The notes under the pieces: model-generated
Database searches by the model: none
Told to the model about the DNA's origin: nothing
What the model saw: only the letters and a program-made list of their open reading frames with translations
Source of the DNA: an uncultured Erysipelotrichaceae bacterium
Lineage (GTDB): Bacteria > Bacillota_I > Bacilli_A > Erysipelotrichales > Erysipelotrichaceae
Assembly: GCA_902775735.1 (NCBI GenBank)
Contig: CACYNH010000003.1
Span: forward strand, 1-64,000
Direction of reading: 5' to 3'
Length of the DNA stretch: 64,000 bases
Program-made: the position numbers and the translations under genes
In this document: positions 9,135 to 19,400 of the stretch, in pieces
How positions within the stretch are numbered: the first letter of the stretch is position 1
Layout of the letters: each line of letters opens with the position of its first letter

Positions 9135-11405
9135 TTATTTGCCGAAGCGTTCCATGAGGCGGGCCATCGCGTCGTCCATGGAGACTTCCTTCTTCTTCGG
9201 CTTTTCGTTTTTCTTATTGCTGTTCTTGTTTTTCGCGCTCTTGCGGTGCTTGTAGGCGGCGTCTCTCTGCTGCAGCTGATCCGGCGCCAGCATGCTCAGG
9301 GAAACTCTTCCTCTTTCCTCATCGAGCTCATAGACCCAGACATCAACAATATCGCCGACGGAGACGATTTCAGTCGGAACGACATTTCTTCTCATCGACA
9401 TTCTTGTTGTATGGACAAGACCGTCCTCATGCAGGCCGATATCGACAAAGGCGCCGAAGTCGACAACGTTGCGGACTGTGCCTGAGAGCTTGTCGCCGAC
9501 ATGCAGGTCGCTCATTTCCAGAACATCGCTTCTTAACAGCGCTGTTTCAAACTGGTCACGGTAGTCGCGCAGCGGCTGGCGGATGGAATCCTCGATGTCT
9601 TTGAGTGTATAGGAGTCAATGCCGAGATCCTTTACCTTGTCTTCCGGGAAGGAGGCGTCGGACTGGCCGAGCTGGGTGATGCCGCAGGCGGACATCAGGG
9701 CACGGGCTGCGTCATAGCTTTCCGGATGGATGGAAGTCTGGTCAAGCGGCTCTTCGCCGTCTGTGATTCTTAAGAAACCGGCGCACTGCTGGTAAGCCTT
9801 GGGACCAAGCTTCTTGACCTTGAGCAGCTGGGTGCGGTTGGTGAAGCGGCCGTTCTCGTTTCTGTAATTGACGATCTCTTTTGCCACCGCGCTGTTAAGG
9901 CCGGAAATATGAGTTAAGAGTTCCTGGGAAGCAGTGTTGAGGTCGGCGCCGGTTCTGTTGACGCACTTCATGACAGCTTCATCCAGTCTTTCGCTTAATG
10001 CCTTCTGAGGCAGGTCATGCTGGTACTGGCCGACGCCGATGGACTTCGGGTCGATCTTGATCAGTTCAGCCAGCGGGTCGAGCAGTCTTCTGCCGATGGA
10101 AACGGCGGATCTTTCCTCTACCGCAAGATCCGGGAATTCAGCTCTGGCGGCTTCCTGGGCGCTCCAGACGGAAGCGCCTGCTTCGGAAACGATCGCATAT
10201 TCAGTCTTCAGGCTGTTTTCACGGATGACTTCAGCGACGAGCTTTTCGCTTTCGCGGCTGGCGGTGCCGTTGCCGATAGCGACGATTTCAACGCCGTACT
10301 TTGTGATCAGTCTCAGCAGTGCCTTCTTTGCGGAATCGACATCGCCGCCCTTCTTGGAGAACGGATAAATCTTTTCAACCGTGAGCATCTTGCCGGTTTC
10401 ATCGATGACAGCGAGCTTGCAGCCGTTGTAATAGCCCGGGTCAAAACCGAGAACGGTTCTGCCCTTGAGCGGCGCCTGCAGGAGCAGCTTTTCAAGATTG
10501 GTTGAGAAGATCTCGATCGATCTTGTATGAGCTCTGTCGGATAATTCAGATCTGATTTCTCTTTCGATGGACGGGAAGAGCAGTCTTGTGCAGCCGTCGT
10601 CCGCTGCCAGCTTCAGTTCATTTTCGACAACTGTGCTCTGCTGGTGAGTCAGGTTATTGAGAGCCTTTTCCTTGAGTCCTTCCTCATCGAAGATGAAGTT
10701 CACAGTGATGACTTTTGCCTTTTCAGCACGGTCGATCGCCATGATTCTGTGATCGGCAAGAGTGGAGATCTTTTCCGAATAATCATAGTAATTCTGGTAG
10801 ACCTTCTTCTCATCCTCGGCGTCCTTCTTGAGTTTTGTCTCAATGACGCCTGCCTTCATGATGGTGTCCTTGAAGTCCCATCTCTGCTTGGGGTTGTCGG
10901 AAACGACTTCAGCGATGATGTCCATGGCGCCCTGGATGGCGTCCTTGACATTCTGAACATCATCATTGATGTACTTCATTGCCTCTTCAACCAGATTGCC
11001 TTCGGCGGGAAGAGCGAGCATCCAGTCAGCCAGCGGCTGCAGACCGTTCTTGATGGCTGTGGCTGCCCTTGTCTTTTTCTTCTGGGCGTAAGGACGGTAG
11101 ATATCCTCGACCTGGGAGAGCTTTGTGCACTCCTCAACGCTCTTTCTGATTTCATCGGTCAGCTTGCCTTGTTCGCCGATGAGTTTGAGAACATTCTCTT
11201 TTCTTTCCGCCAGCTTGAGCTGATAGTCATACTGCTTCTGGATAAAGAGGATCTGCTCTTCATCCAGTCCGTGTGTCTGCTCCTTGCGGTAGCGGGCGAT
11301 AAAGGGAACCGTGTTTCCTTCCTCTAAAAGGGAAAGTGTATTCTGCACCTGAGAAAGATTTACCTTAAGCTCAGAAGCGATTGATTTGATAATTTCTTCA
11401 TTCAT
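9135..11405 (-). CDS. tex: Tex family transcription accessory / RNA-binding protein
   Basis: A 756-residue Tex protein. It has the N-terminal helical region typical of the family (NTVPFIARYRKEQTHGLDEEQI), a central YqgF/RuvX-like nuclease fold (VLGFDPGYYNGCKLAVID), helix-hairpin-helix repeats (VAKEIVNYRNENGRF) and a C-terminal S1 domain (about 638-715, GDKLSGTVRNVVDFGAFVDI). The tail is rich in Lys and Asn. Tex binds nucleic acid and influences transcription and RNA turnover. ATG 11405 was chosen because AGGAGA lies at proper spacing; an alternative start nine codons earlier lacks this. It forms its own transcription unit, with terminators on both sides. Confidence 0.93.
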   Translation of the reverse strand: MNEEIIKSIASELKVNLSQVQNTLSLLEEGNTVPFIARYRKEQTHGLDEEQILFIQKQYDYQLKLAERKENVLKLIGEQGKLTDEIRKSVEECTKLSQVEDIYRPYAQKKKTRAATAIKNGLQPLADWMLALPAEGNLVEEAMKYINDDVQNVKDAIQGAMDIIAEVVSDNPKQRWDFKDTIMKAGVIETKLKKDAEDEKKVYQNYYDYSEKISTLADHRIMAIDRAEKAKVITVNFIFDEEGLKEKALNNLTHQQSTVVENELKLAADDGCTRLLFPSIEREIRSELSDRAHTRSIEIFSTNLEKLLLQAPLKGRTVLGFDPGYYNGCKLAVIDETGKMLTVEKIYPFSKKGGDVDSAKKALLRLITKYGVEIVAIGNGTASRESEKLVAEVIRENSLKTEYAIVSEAGASVWSAQEAARAEFPDLAVEERSAVSIGRRLLDPLAELIKIDPKSIGVGQYQHDLPQKALSERLDEAVMKCVNRTGADLNTASQELLTHISGLNSAVAKEIVNYRNENGRFTNRTQLLKVKKLGPKAYQQCAGFLRITDGEEPLDQTSIHPESYDAARALMSACGITQLGQSDASFPEDKVKDLGIDSYTLKDIEDSIRQPLRDYRDQFETALLRSDVLEMSDLHVGDKLSGTVRNVVDFGAFVDIGLHEDGLVHTTRMSMRRNVVPTEIVSVGDIVDVWVYELDEERGRVSLSMLAPDQLQQRDAAYKHRKSAKNKNSNKKNEKPKKKEVSMDDAMARLMERFGK

Positions 11406-11520
11406 TGAAAGTATCTCCTTTCCAACTGACATATCTTACCACGGCTTTTCAGTGAATCCCATATTGACATTTCAAATGCTTTGGACTAAAGGTCAAAGAA
11501 AGTTGCACTGAAAAAGCACT

Positions 11521-11554
11521 GAAAAGATCTCTGCCCGGACAGCTGTCTGAGATC
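11521..11554 (-). terminator. Candidate terminator of the MBL-msrB operon
   Basis: GATCTC (11526-11531) pairs with GAGATC (11549-11554) around an internal GACAGCTGTC-like palindrome. TTTTC follows on the minus strand. It is downstream of the msrB stop at 11600. Confidence 0.5.
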
Positions 11555-11599
11555 CCCCGCCGGTTTTGCACCGTGCTGACTGCCTGAGACGCAATGCAA

Positions 11600-12046
11600 T
11601 CAGCCAAACAGATCTTTGTATGATCCGTATCCCTCTTTTTCCAGATCTTCGAACGGAATGAATCTGAGCGCCGCGGAGTTAATGCAGTAGCGAAGTCCGC
11701 CTGTTTCCTTCGGTCCGTCATGAAACACATGGCCAAGATGGGAATCTGCTTCTGCACTTCTGACCTCTGTACGGATCATGAAATGGGAAAGGTCTGTTTT
11801 CTCACGAACAGCCTGATCATTCACCGGTTTTGTGAAAGCCGGCCACCCGCAGCCGGAATCATATTTGTCCATCGATGTGAACAATGCTTCCCCGCTTACT
11901 ATGTCCACATACAGACCTTTTTCAAAGAAACGGTCATACTGTCCTGTATACGCTCTTTCAGTCGCTTTATTCTGTGTTACTTCATAGGCAAGATCACCGA
12001 TGCGGCTGCGCAGAGTTTCTTCCTTCTTCTTCCTGCTTTCACTCAT
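11600..12046 (-). CDS. msrB: Peptide-methionine (R)-S-oxide reductase MsrB
   Basis: A 148-residue MsrB that reduces the R epimer of methionine sulfoxide in proteins. Motifs are [11 protein letters not shown] (Cys near 65), [11 protein letters not shown] and [13 protein letters not shown] with the catalytic Cys near 120. The paired CxxC zinc site of many MsrB proteins is not visible, so this is the zinc-free form. The start at 12046 has GGAGG eight bases upstream. It follows the MBL-fold gene by 20 bases in the same transcript. Together with the MsrA domain at 8016-9044 the window covers repair of both sulfoxide epimers. Confidence 0.93.
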   Translation of the reverse strand: MSESRKKKEETLRSRIGDLAYEVTQNKATERAYTGQYDRFFEKGLYVDIVSGEALFTSMDKYDSGCGWPAFTKPVNDQAVREKTDLSHFMIRTEVRSAEADSHLGHVFHDGPKETGGLRYCINSAALRFIPFEDLEKEGYGSYKDLFG

Positions 12047-12066
12047 AAATCCTCCATTGGCTGAAT

Positions 12067-12690
12067 TCAGAAATACCTTCTTTTTTCCGCACCCACAGTT
12101 GTCTGCTCAGTATGGCCGGAATAAATAACCGTTTCTTCGGGAAGTGTGAAAATCTTTCCGATAATGCTTTGGACAAGGGTATCATAGTCCCCACCGGGGA
12201 AGCGGGTATTTCCGATGCTTGCCTTAAAGATCGTGTCGCCCGAGAAAAGAACACCATCAGTTTCAGAGTAAAAAACAATGGAATCGGTCGTATGACCGGG
12301 TGTATGAATCACACGCAGAGAGAATTGCGGATTGACCTCCAGTGCAACCGTGTCGCCATCTTCCAGATGCTGCACGTCTTCGACTGTGATCTGCTTTTCA
12401 AACTGTGCAGAAAGGTTAGCCTGAGGGCCAAGCAGATAATCATCCGCGTTTTTGTATGCAAGTACAGGCACATGTAACGCATCACGGATCTCATTGACCG
12501 CACCAATATGATCAAAGTGTCCATGCGTCAGCAGTATTTTCTCAATAATCCAGCCATTCCCGCTGATCATTGCAAGAAGCTTTTCCGCCTGTGCGCCAGG
12601 ATCAATGAGAAAACCGTGCTTTGTCTCATCATCAATATAGAAAAAGCAATTTTCGGTAATATATCCGAATACTTCAGTCTGTTTAATCAT
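12067..12690 (-). CDS. MBL-fold metallohydrolase, glyoxalase II-like
   Basis: A 207-residue metallo-beta-lactamase-fold enzyme. The metal-binding motif [10 protein letters not shown] is near residue 54, followed by [20 protein letters not shown] and a C-terminal YSGHTEQTT. This small form is usually annotated as hydroxyacylglutathione hydrolase-like, but many members act on other thioesters or sulfur compounds. The start ATG 12690 follows a GGGAGTG site; longer starts run into the promoter. It is the first gene of an operon with msrB and has a strong promoter at 12743-12770, so a role in redox or aldehyde stress is a reasonable inference. Confidence 0.85.
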   Translation of the reverse strand: MIKQTEVFGYITENCFFYIDDETKHGFLIDPGAQAEKLLAMISGNGWIIEKILLTHGHFDHIGAVNEIRDALHVPVLAYKNADDYLLGPQANLSAQFEKQITVEDVQHLEDGDTVALEVNPQFSLRVIHTPGHTTDSIVFYSETDGVLFSGDTIFKASIGNTRFPGGDYDTLVQSIIGKIFTLPEETVIYSGHTEQTTVGAEKRRYF

Positions 12691-12712
12691 ATCTTCACTC
12701 CCGCTCTGTCTG

Positions 12713-12726
12713 ATATTGCGCAATAT
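12713..12726 (-). promoter_or_regulatory. Perfect 14-bp palindrome in the MBL-msrB leader
   Basis: ATATTGCGCAATAT is a perfect palindrome between the predicted transcription start (near 12735) and the ribosome site. The position suits a repressor operator. The regulator is unknown. Confidence 0.45.
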
Positions 12727-12742
12727 ATCTGCATGAACTGAC

Positions 12743-12770
12743 ATTATAATTATCCATTGCCCTGTGTCAA
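12743..12770 (-). promoter_or_regulatory. Promoter of the MBL-msrB operon
   Basis: On the minus strand the -35 box is TTGACA (12770-12765) and the -10 box TATAAT (12748-12743), both perfect, with a 16-base spacer. It is the strongest sigma-A-type promoter seen in the window. Confidence 0.8.
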
Positions 12771-12840
12771 CCGCATTGCCGGATTCACTCGCAGCTTCAG
12801 AGAAAAGAACAGGACGATTGCCGCAGAGCATCTCACAGAA

Positions 12841-12867
12841 AAAACCTGAGCGCAAACTCACTCAGGT
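12841..12867 (-). terminator. Terminator of the FtsX-like ABC operon
   Basis: ACCTGAG pairs with CTCAGGT across a short loop (12845-12867). Six T residues follow on the minus strand. It is downstream of the permease stop at 12932. Confidence 0.65.
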
Positions 12868-12931
12868 CTTCACATCTTTCCAGGTACCGCTTTTTCTGCA
12901 CCTGAGGCAGTGAAGCGGCTTTCCCGTTATT

Positions 12932-14221
12932 TCAGTTCTGATTTTTCTTTGTCCCGAATACCACGGAACGGTAGTAATAAAGCGTGATCAGCCAGCAGAT
13001 GATCAGCGGAATCACAAGGAAAGCCGTTAACGGCAGCAGCAGATCCGTCCGCATTGCCCCGCGCATCATCTGGGAGATCATGATGCATTCCAGATACAGC
13101 AGCGACACCAGCATAACAAAGCCATAGAAGGCGGTTGTTTCATTGAAGATCATCCGGTTCAGCTCTCTTTTCAGATAGCCGATCTGGCTCAGGGTTGTGA
13201 AGTATCCTTTTCTTTCCGCCAGTTCCGTCGAGTATTTGAACATGATCGCCAGAGCGAGCAGTGTGTTCATGACAATGTACGACAGCATTGCCAGCATCAT
13301 CTCCGCCGGATTCATGTCAGGCGACATGACAATCGCGATTAACATGACCGAGGAAACGATAAAGAGAACGATATTGAATCTCATGATCATCAGATCGCTG
13401 CGCAGGAATCCCATCATGCCCACGGTCAGCGGATCGGAAATCTTTTTTTCTGAAATATAGTTTGTGATGAAAGGAATCACGACCCGCTTGATCATCATCG
13501 TGAAACCAGTCATGCCGATGATCGAAAGCGGAATGATCATGCCGTCTGTCACAAACAGAAGAACCGGAGGCGCCGCGAACATGACGATCCAGAGGATCTT
13601 CTTCCATCTGCCCTGCTTCTTTTTGCGGGGATTCTTATAGAACTCAACGCCGGAAAGCGGATTGGTCATCCTTCTTTCGTTGAGCATGGAACTGGCGGAA
13701 TTGCGGTAGGCAAAGGCCAGGTTGAGATAGGTTGTCCAGAAGACGATCATGACCAGGATCAATACCGTCACAAAGACAGCGTCGCCATGGATTTCAATCA
13801 CAAACGGCGCGTCGAGCAGGAATGTGATCGCCGAATTCATCACCGGAATCGCAAGCAGTGCCAGAATGATGCCGACCGGGATGGAGAACAGCAGAAGCAG
13901 GAATGTCTGTAAAAGCAGATACTCCGCCAGCTGCAGATAAGTCGCCCCGCAGACAAGCCTGACCGCGAGGTCCTTTGATTTGTTGCGGACATAGAAGTCA
14001 TTGGCGAAAAACAGGATGACAAGGCAGACGGCGATGACGAAGACCGTGACGGTCGTGGCGATGCCGTTGTCGTTGTTGACCCACTGGACGCCGACAGTGT
14101 CGCTCATCGAAATGTTGAAGAACAGGAAGATGAACATCGAAGTCAGAACGAAGGTCAGCCAGTAGAAGACCGCCTTGGAAAAGCTGTTCTTTAATGAACG
14201 CAATGAGTCTTTGATAATCAT
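12932..14221 (-). CDS. FtsX-like ABC transporter permease
   Basis: A 429-residue membrane protein with about eight hydrophobic segments. It opens with IIKDSLRSLKNSFSKAVFYW, which matches the cytoplasmic start of MacB/BceB-type permeases. It is shorter than BceB (about 650 residues) and lacks an evident large extracellular domain. It starts 12 bases after the stop of the ATPase gene, so the two form one transporter. Relatives act in antimicrobial peptide resistance, peptide sensing or lipoprotein handling. No two-component system is next to it, so the specific role is open. Confidence 0.8.
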   Translation of the reverse strand: MIIKDSLRSLKNSFSKAVFYWLTFVLTSMFIFLFFNISMSDTVGVQWVNNDNGIATTVTVFVIAVCLVILFFANDFYVRNKSKDLAVRLVCGATYLQLAEYLLLQTFLLLLFSIPVGIILALLAIPVMNSAITFLLDAPFVIEIHGDAVFVTVLILVMIVFWTTYLNLAFAYRNSASSMLNERRMTNPLSGVEFYKNPRKKKQGRWKKILWIVMFAAPPVLLFVTDGMIIPLSIIGMTGFTMMIKRVVIPFITNYISEKKISDPLTVGMMGFLRSDLMIMRFNIVLFIVSSVMLIAIVMSPDMNPAEMMLAMLSYIVMNTLLALAIMFKYSTELAERKGYFTTLSQIGYLKRELNRMIFNETTAFYGFVMLVSLLYLECIMISQMMRGAMRTDLLLPLTAFLVIPLIICWLITLYYYRSVVFGTKKNQN

Positions 14222-14233
14222 GCGCGCCCCTCC

Positions 14234-15004
14234 TTATGCGGCCAGAATCTCTCTGGATTCGGCGGAATTGATTTCGACGATTTTTGTGAAGAATTCATCC
14301 TGGCTCATTTCACCCCTGTCCAGAACGGTTTCGATATTGCCGTCGTGGATATAGATCAGCCGGTTTGAGTAGGATGTGATCAGAGGATCGTGGGTGACCA
14401 TGACAATGGTGACGCCGTCATGTTCGTTGAGCTGACGGAGAATCTTCATCAACTCGCCGGAATTGGCGGAGTCAAGGTTGCCGGTCGGCTCATCGGCGAC
14501 GATGATGCTGGGATGATTGACAAGCGCCCGGCAGATGGCGGCTCTCTGTCTCTGGCCGCCTGAGCATTCGTTGGGGAATTTCTTCAGAAGGTTCGCGATG
14601 TCCATCCTGTCCGCCAGCATTGCCACCCTGGCGTGAATCTCATCATGTTCAAGCCGTGCCAGCGACAGCGGCATGGCGATATTCTCGAAGATGGTATGGG
14701 TGTCGAGCAGATTGAAATCCTGGAAGATGAATCCCAGATTCCGGTATCTGAACTCTCCGATTTCATCCTCGCTCATTGACCTGACCTCACGGCCGTTGAT
14801 ATAGACTTCCCCCGCCGTCGGCGTATCGATCGTGGAGATATTATTGATAAAAGTTGATTTGCCTGATCCGCTAGGACCCATGACCGCCACAAAATCACCT
14901 TTCTCCACCCTGAAATTGATGTCGTGCAGGGCTTCAAAAGCGTTGGGGGTATTGTGGTTATAGATCTTTTTCATGTGTCTGGCTTCAAGAACGGTATCGC
15001 TCAT
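14234..15004 (-). CDS. ABC transporter ATP-binding protein, MacB/BceA type
   Basis: A 256-residue ATPase with Walker A GPSGSGKST, signature CSGGQRQR, Walker B IIVADEPTGNLDSA and H-loop MVTHD. This DEPTGNLD form is typical of the LolD/MacB/BceA group that works with FtsX-like permeases, here the gene just downstream. ATG 15004 was chosen because AGGAGG lies nine bases upstream; longer in-frame starts have none. Transcribed divergently from the SPFH gene. Confidence 0.88.
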   Translation of the reverse strand: MSDTVLEARHMKKIYNHNTPNAFEALHDINFRVEKGDFVAVMGPSGSGKSTFINNISTIDTPTAGEVYINGREVRSMSEDEIGEFRYRNLGFIFQDFNLLDTHTIFENIAMPLSLARLEHDEIHARVAMLADRMDIANLLKKFPNECSGGQRQRAAICRALVNHPSIIVADEPTGNLDSANSGELMKILRQLNEHDGVTIVMVTHDPLITSYSNRLIYIHDGNIETVLDRGEMSQDEFFTKIVEINSAESREILAA

Positions 15005-15171
15005 ACACAAAACCCTCCTGCTGTATGTCGCTATTATTTTACCGTACGGGGCAACGCATTTTCCGTACTTTTGGACCGTTTTTGCCAAATTGTGAACGGA
15101 TGATGAAATCTTTAAGTTTTCATGCCAAAAACTGACCGGCGGTCAAAATATATATTGCCTTTGGCGGAAAG

Positions 15172-15180
15172 TGGTATTAT
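15172..15180 (+). promoter_or_regulatory. Extended -10 promoter of the SPFH gene
   Basis: TGGTATTAT fits an extended -10 box (TGnTATAAT). It lies 25 bases before the start, just ahead of an AGGAGG site at 15192-15197. The -35 region is poor. Confidence 0.4.
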
Positions 15181-15205
15181 GATTGCTGTACAGGAGGTAA
15201 ATGAA

Positions 15206-16138
15206 ATGCCTGGATTTGTAAAAGGAATCATCATCGCCGCAGTCGTGATTATCCTGCTGGCGATCATTCTCTCATGCATCAACATCGTTCCTCAGCAGAA
15301 CGCCTACGTCATCGAACGTCTCGGCCGCTATCAGGCCACATGGGACGCCGGCTTCCACTTCAAGGTTCCCCTCATCGACAGAATCGTCCGCAAGGTTCTG
15401 CTCAAGGAACAGGTCGCCGACTTCGCGCCCCAGCCCGTCATCACAAAAGACAACGTCACCATGCAGATTGACTCGGTTGTCTACTTCAGAGTCATGAACC
15501 CGCATGATTACGCCTATGGTGTTGAAAACCCCATCATGGCGATGGAAAACCTGACCGCCACCACATTAAGAAACATCATCGGTGACATGGAACTCGACAC
15601 CACCCTCACATCCCGCGACTCCATCAACTCAAGCATGCTGCAGATCATCGACCAGGCGACCGACCCCTGGGGCATCAAGGTCACCCGTGTCGAGCTGAAG
15701 AACATCCAGCCGCCGGCAGCCATCCGTGAAGCGATGGAAAAGCAGATGAAGGCAGAACGTGAAAAGCGTGCCGCCATCCTCACCGCCGAAGGTGAAAAGC
15801 AGTCCATGATCCTGACGGCTGAAGGCCGCAAGGAATCCGCAGTCCTTGAAGCGGAAGCGAAGAAGCAGGCAACCATCCTCGCCGCTGAAGCTGAAAAGGA
15901 AAAGGAAATCAAGGAAGCCGAAGGTAAAGCGGAAGCGATCCGTGCCATCCACAAGGCGCAGGCCGACGGTCTTAAAGAGATCAAGGACGCCGGAGCCGAT
16001 GAAGCGGTCATCCGCCTCAAGAGCCTCGAAGCCTTCCAGACCGCCGCGAACGGTCAGGCCACAAAGATCATCATCCCTTCCGAAATCGCAGGTCTTGCCG
16101 GACTTGCAAAAGGCGTGACTGAAAGCCTGAAGGATTAG
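15206..16138 (+). CDS. SPFH/band 7 (stomatin-like) membrane protein
   Basis: A 310-residue protein with one N-terminal membrane helix (about 5-25), an SPFH/band 7 domain (30-190, IVPQQNAYVIERLGRY and TTLRNIIGDMELDTTLTSRD) and a long charged Ala/Glu/Lys coiled-coil repeat (195-270). It ends in a hydrophobic GLAGLAKGV segment. Stomatin-like proteins assemble rings that organise membrane microdomains and scaffold proteases or transporters. The start is fixed by AGGAGG eight bases upstream of ATG 15206. A small membrane protein follows after 3 bases. The NfeD partner common elsewhere is absent here, so the small protein may replace it. Confidence 0.9.
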   Translation: MPGFVKGIIIAAVVIILLAIILSCINIVPQQNAYVIERLGRYQATWDAGFHFKVPLIDRIVRKVLLKEQVADFAPQPVITKDNVTMQIDSVVYFRVMNPHDYAYGVENPIMAMENLTATTLRNIIGDMELDTTLTSRDSINSSMLQIIDQATDPWGIKVTRVELKNIQPPAAIREAMEKQMKAEREKRAAILTAEGEKQSMILTAEGRKESAVLEAEAKKQATILAAEAEKEKEIKEAEGKAEAIRAIHKAQADGLKEIKDAGADEAVIRLKSLEAFQTAANGQATKIIIPSEIAGLAGLAKGVTESLKD

Positions 16139-16141
16139 TCT

Positions 16142-16411
16142 ATGTTCTTTATCCTCTGGATGGTTATCATCCTGACGTTCTTCTCAGTCATTATGGCATC
16201 CACCAAAGTGAAGATCCCTTCACGCTTCAAAGGTGCCGTCTCTGACGATGGCCATGTGGTCTCCAGAGACAATGATCTGACATGTGAAACCGTCTACGGC
16301 CACCAACACGAACACGCGGAGCCCCGCTACATCGTGCATGAAGACCCGGATGAAGGCTTCGTCATTCTCAATGGCGTCAAGCGCTCGCTTGAAGAGTGCA
16401 AATATCTTTAA
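16142..16411 (+). CDS. Small membrane protein downstream of SPFH gene
   Basis: An 89-residue protein with one N-terminal membrane helix (FFILWMVIILTFFSVIMAS) and a soluble acidic, His-containing tail (VYGHQHEHAEPRYIVHEDPDEG). I do not recognise the family. It starts three bases after the SPFH stop and is followed by a clear terminator, so the pair is an operon. By position it could be an SPFH partner. The HQHEHAEPRYIVHE stretch might bind metal. This is only an inference. Confidence 0.65.
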   Translation: MFFILWMVIILTFFSVIMASTKVKIPSRFKGAVSDDGHVVSRDNDLTCETVYGHQHEHAEPRYIVHEDPDEGFVILNGVKRSLEECKYL

Positions 16412-16417
16412 ACAGGT

Positions 16418-16450
16418 TCAGGTCCGGATAACCCGGGCCTGATCTTTTAT
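16418..16450 (+). terminator. Terminator of the SPFH operon
   Basis: A 10-bp stem pairs 16418-16427 with 16433-16442, including one G-T pair, around a five-base loop. TCTTTTAT follows. Confidence 0.7.
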
Positions 16451-16476
16451 ATTAAAAAACTGCGCACAAAGCACAG

Positions 16477-16773
16477 TCAGATTTCCGCAAAGAACAGCAG
16501 CCAGAGAGATAAACAGGTCCATAGAACCACACATAAAGGAACCAGAATGATGAAGCGGGTATGCTGGGTTTTATGGCGGAAGAGCACCATCCCGAGATAC
16601 GCCCCGAAAGCGCCGCCGGCTGCCGCGCTCATAAGAAGCGCGCTCTCCGGAATCCGCCACTTTTTCTTTTTCGACCTGTATTTGTCAATCCCGTACATCC
16701 AGAGGCTCATCACATTGATCATGATCAGCCAGATGATCAGGAGTGTCTTCTGCGCGCTCCAGCTCTCCATCAT
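16477..16773 (-). CDS. DUF1294 family membrane protein
   Basis: A 98-residue protein with about three membrane helices. The family core is clear: YGIDKYRSKKKKWRIPESAL followed by GGAFGAYLGMVLFRHKTQH. No biochemical role is established for this family. The first two codons are both ATG, with AAGGAAG just upstream. The gene starts inside the 3' end of the preceding membrane-protein gene, giving an 89-base out-of-phase overlap, which is unusually long. Confidence 0.85.
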   Translation of the reverse strand: MMESWSAQKTLLIIWLIMINVMSLWMYGIDKYRSKKKKWRIPESALLMSAAAGGAFGAYLGMVLFRHKTQHTRFIILVPLCVVLWTCLSLWLLFFAEI

Positions 16774-17836
16774 TGACGTCTTCCTTTTCTATAATAAATG
16801 TGCCTGTATTCATGCACACTGACATGTACAGAATCACGGTATATAAAATCTCATCAAATGCCGCCATGCCGCTCCAGTACAGCAGCCATCCGGCAGCGCA
16901 CACAACAGTGAGGAACACAAAGCGCAGCACATCACGCAGTGTTTCTTCCTCATCCCTTTCCCCAATCATCGGCAGCAGAATCACAGCCGCCATACCGCTG
17001 CCTGCCGCAAGGGAACAGTACGGATTGATTCTGACACACATGACAAGAACAAAGAAAGCTGTGATCAGTGAGGAAACACGTTCCGCTTTCTGATCTGCCT
17101 CCTTCTTACTGCCAATGCCGAAGCACAAAGCAGCCGCCAGTCCCGTCACCGCCATCAGCGCATAGTTTCCGCTTTGTGACATCATAATCCGGTAGCGCAG
17201 CACACGCGCGGTTTCCGACACAATCAGGCCGAAGAGAACGGAAGAACAGATCTTTCCTACGCAAAGAAGCGCAAGATTCAAAACACTGCTTTGATTTTCA
17301 TGATCCGCAATGCGGTGATGATGAATCAGATCCATCGAAATCAGACAGAACATGATCACTCCGTACAGGCCGGCTCTGCCCGCAGTCAATGCCCTTATGC
17401 TCAAAACTGCAGAGATAACAATTCCCATAAACAGCGGAATCATCCCGAACATTCTGTATTTCTGAAGATACCTTCTGATCAGCCATGAACAGACAGCCCC
17501 TGCCCACAGAACAATTCCGCCCGTCCCGCACAGTAAAGTGACAGTGACGCCGGACACAATGTCCCGGATCAGAAGATCTGTATTGTACAAAGCTGTTTCA
17601 TCATCTGTATATTCTTCATGGATGGAAGAGCGGATATGGCCGAACAGCAGCACCGCGAGCACGGCTCCGATCCCTACCGCAATTCCGAGAACCGCCGCGA
17701 ACGTTGCGCCGATTCCGGCATAGAGAGTATTCAATACCATACCGGCCGCGTAGTACATCACAAATGACGCTGCGATCAGCAGGATTGAAAACAGATGATA
17801 CGCAATAACTGTTCTGCTGTTTCCTGATTTCTGCAT
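16685..17836 (-). CDS. Unknown polytopic membrane protein
   Basis: A 383-residue very hydrophobic protein with roughly ten membrane segments and a short acidic, His-rich C-terminal tail (EDTPDHLADHDQCDEPLD). I do not recognise the family. The last 89 bases overlap the DUF1294 gene in another frame, so the tail sequence is constrained by both. A TATAAT lies only seven bases before the ATG and there is no ribosome site, so the message may be leaderless or the true start may be further in. Codon use and length support a real gene. Confidence 0.6.
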   Translation of the reverse strand: MQKSGNSRTVIAYHLFSILLIAASFVMYYAAGMVLNTLYAGIGATFAAVLGIAVGIGAVLAVLLFGHIRSSIHEEYTDDETALYNTDLLIRDIVSGVTVTLLCGTGGIVLWAGAVCSWLIRRYLQKYRMFGMIPLFMGIVISAVLSIRALTAGRAGLYGVIMFCLISMDLIHHHRIADHENQSSVLNLALLCVGKICSSVLFGLIVSETARVLRYRIMMSQSGNYALMAVTGLAAALCFGIGSKKEADQKAERVSSLITAFFVLVMCVRINPYCSLAAGSGMAAVILLPMIGERDEEETLRDVLRFVFLTVVCAAGWLLYWSGMAAFDEILYTVILYMSVCMNTGTFIIEKEDVNDGELERAEDTPDHLADHDQCDEPLDVRD

Positions 17837-17866
17837 GTCAACTATTATAGCCCAGGAAGAGTTTAA

Positions 17867-19333
<1,467 letters not shown>

Positions 19334-19344
19334 AAACTGAAAAT

Positions 19345-19390
19345 GCCGGCAGGGCACAGGAATGAAAGTTCCTCTGCCTGCCGGCTTTTT
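19345..19390. terminator. Bidirectional terminator after the GH1 gene
   Basis: GCCGGCAGG (19345-19353) pairs with CCTGCCGGC (19377-19385) with additional inner pairing (CAGGAA with TTCCTCTG). TTTTT follows on the + strand. It also lies at the 3' end of the convergent hydrolase gene. Confidence 0.8.
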
Positions 19391-19400
19391 GTGTTCTTTT

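Noticed and set aside
15040-15080. Repeated GTACGG motif between the ABC and SPFH genes as an operator
   Set aside because: Two short direct copies without symmetry or a matching promoter are too weak to call.
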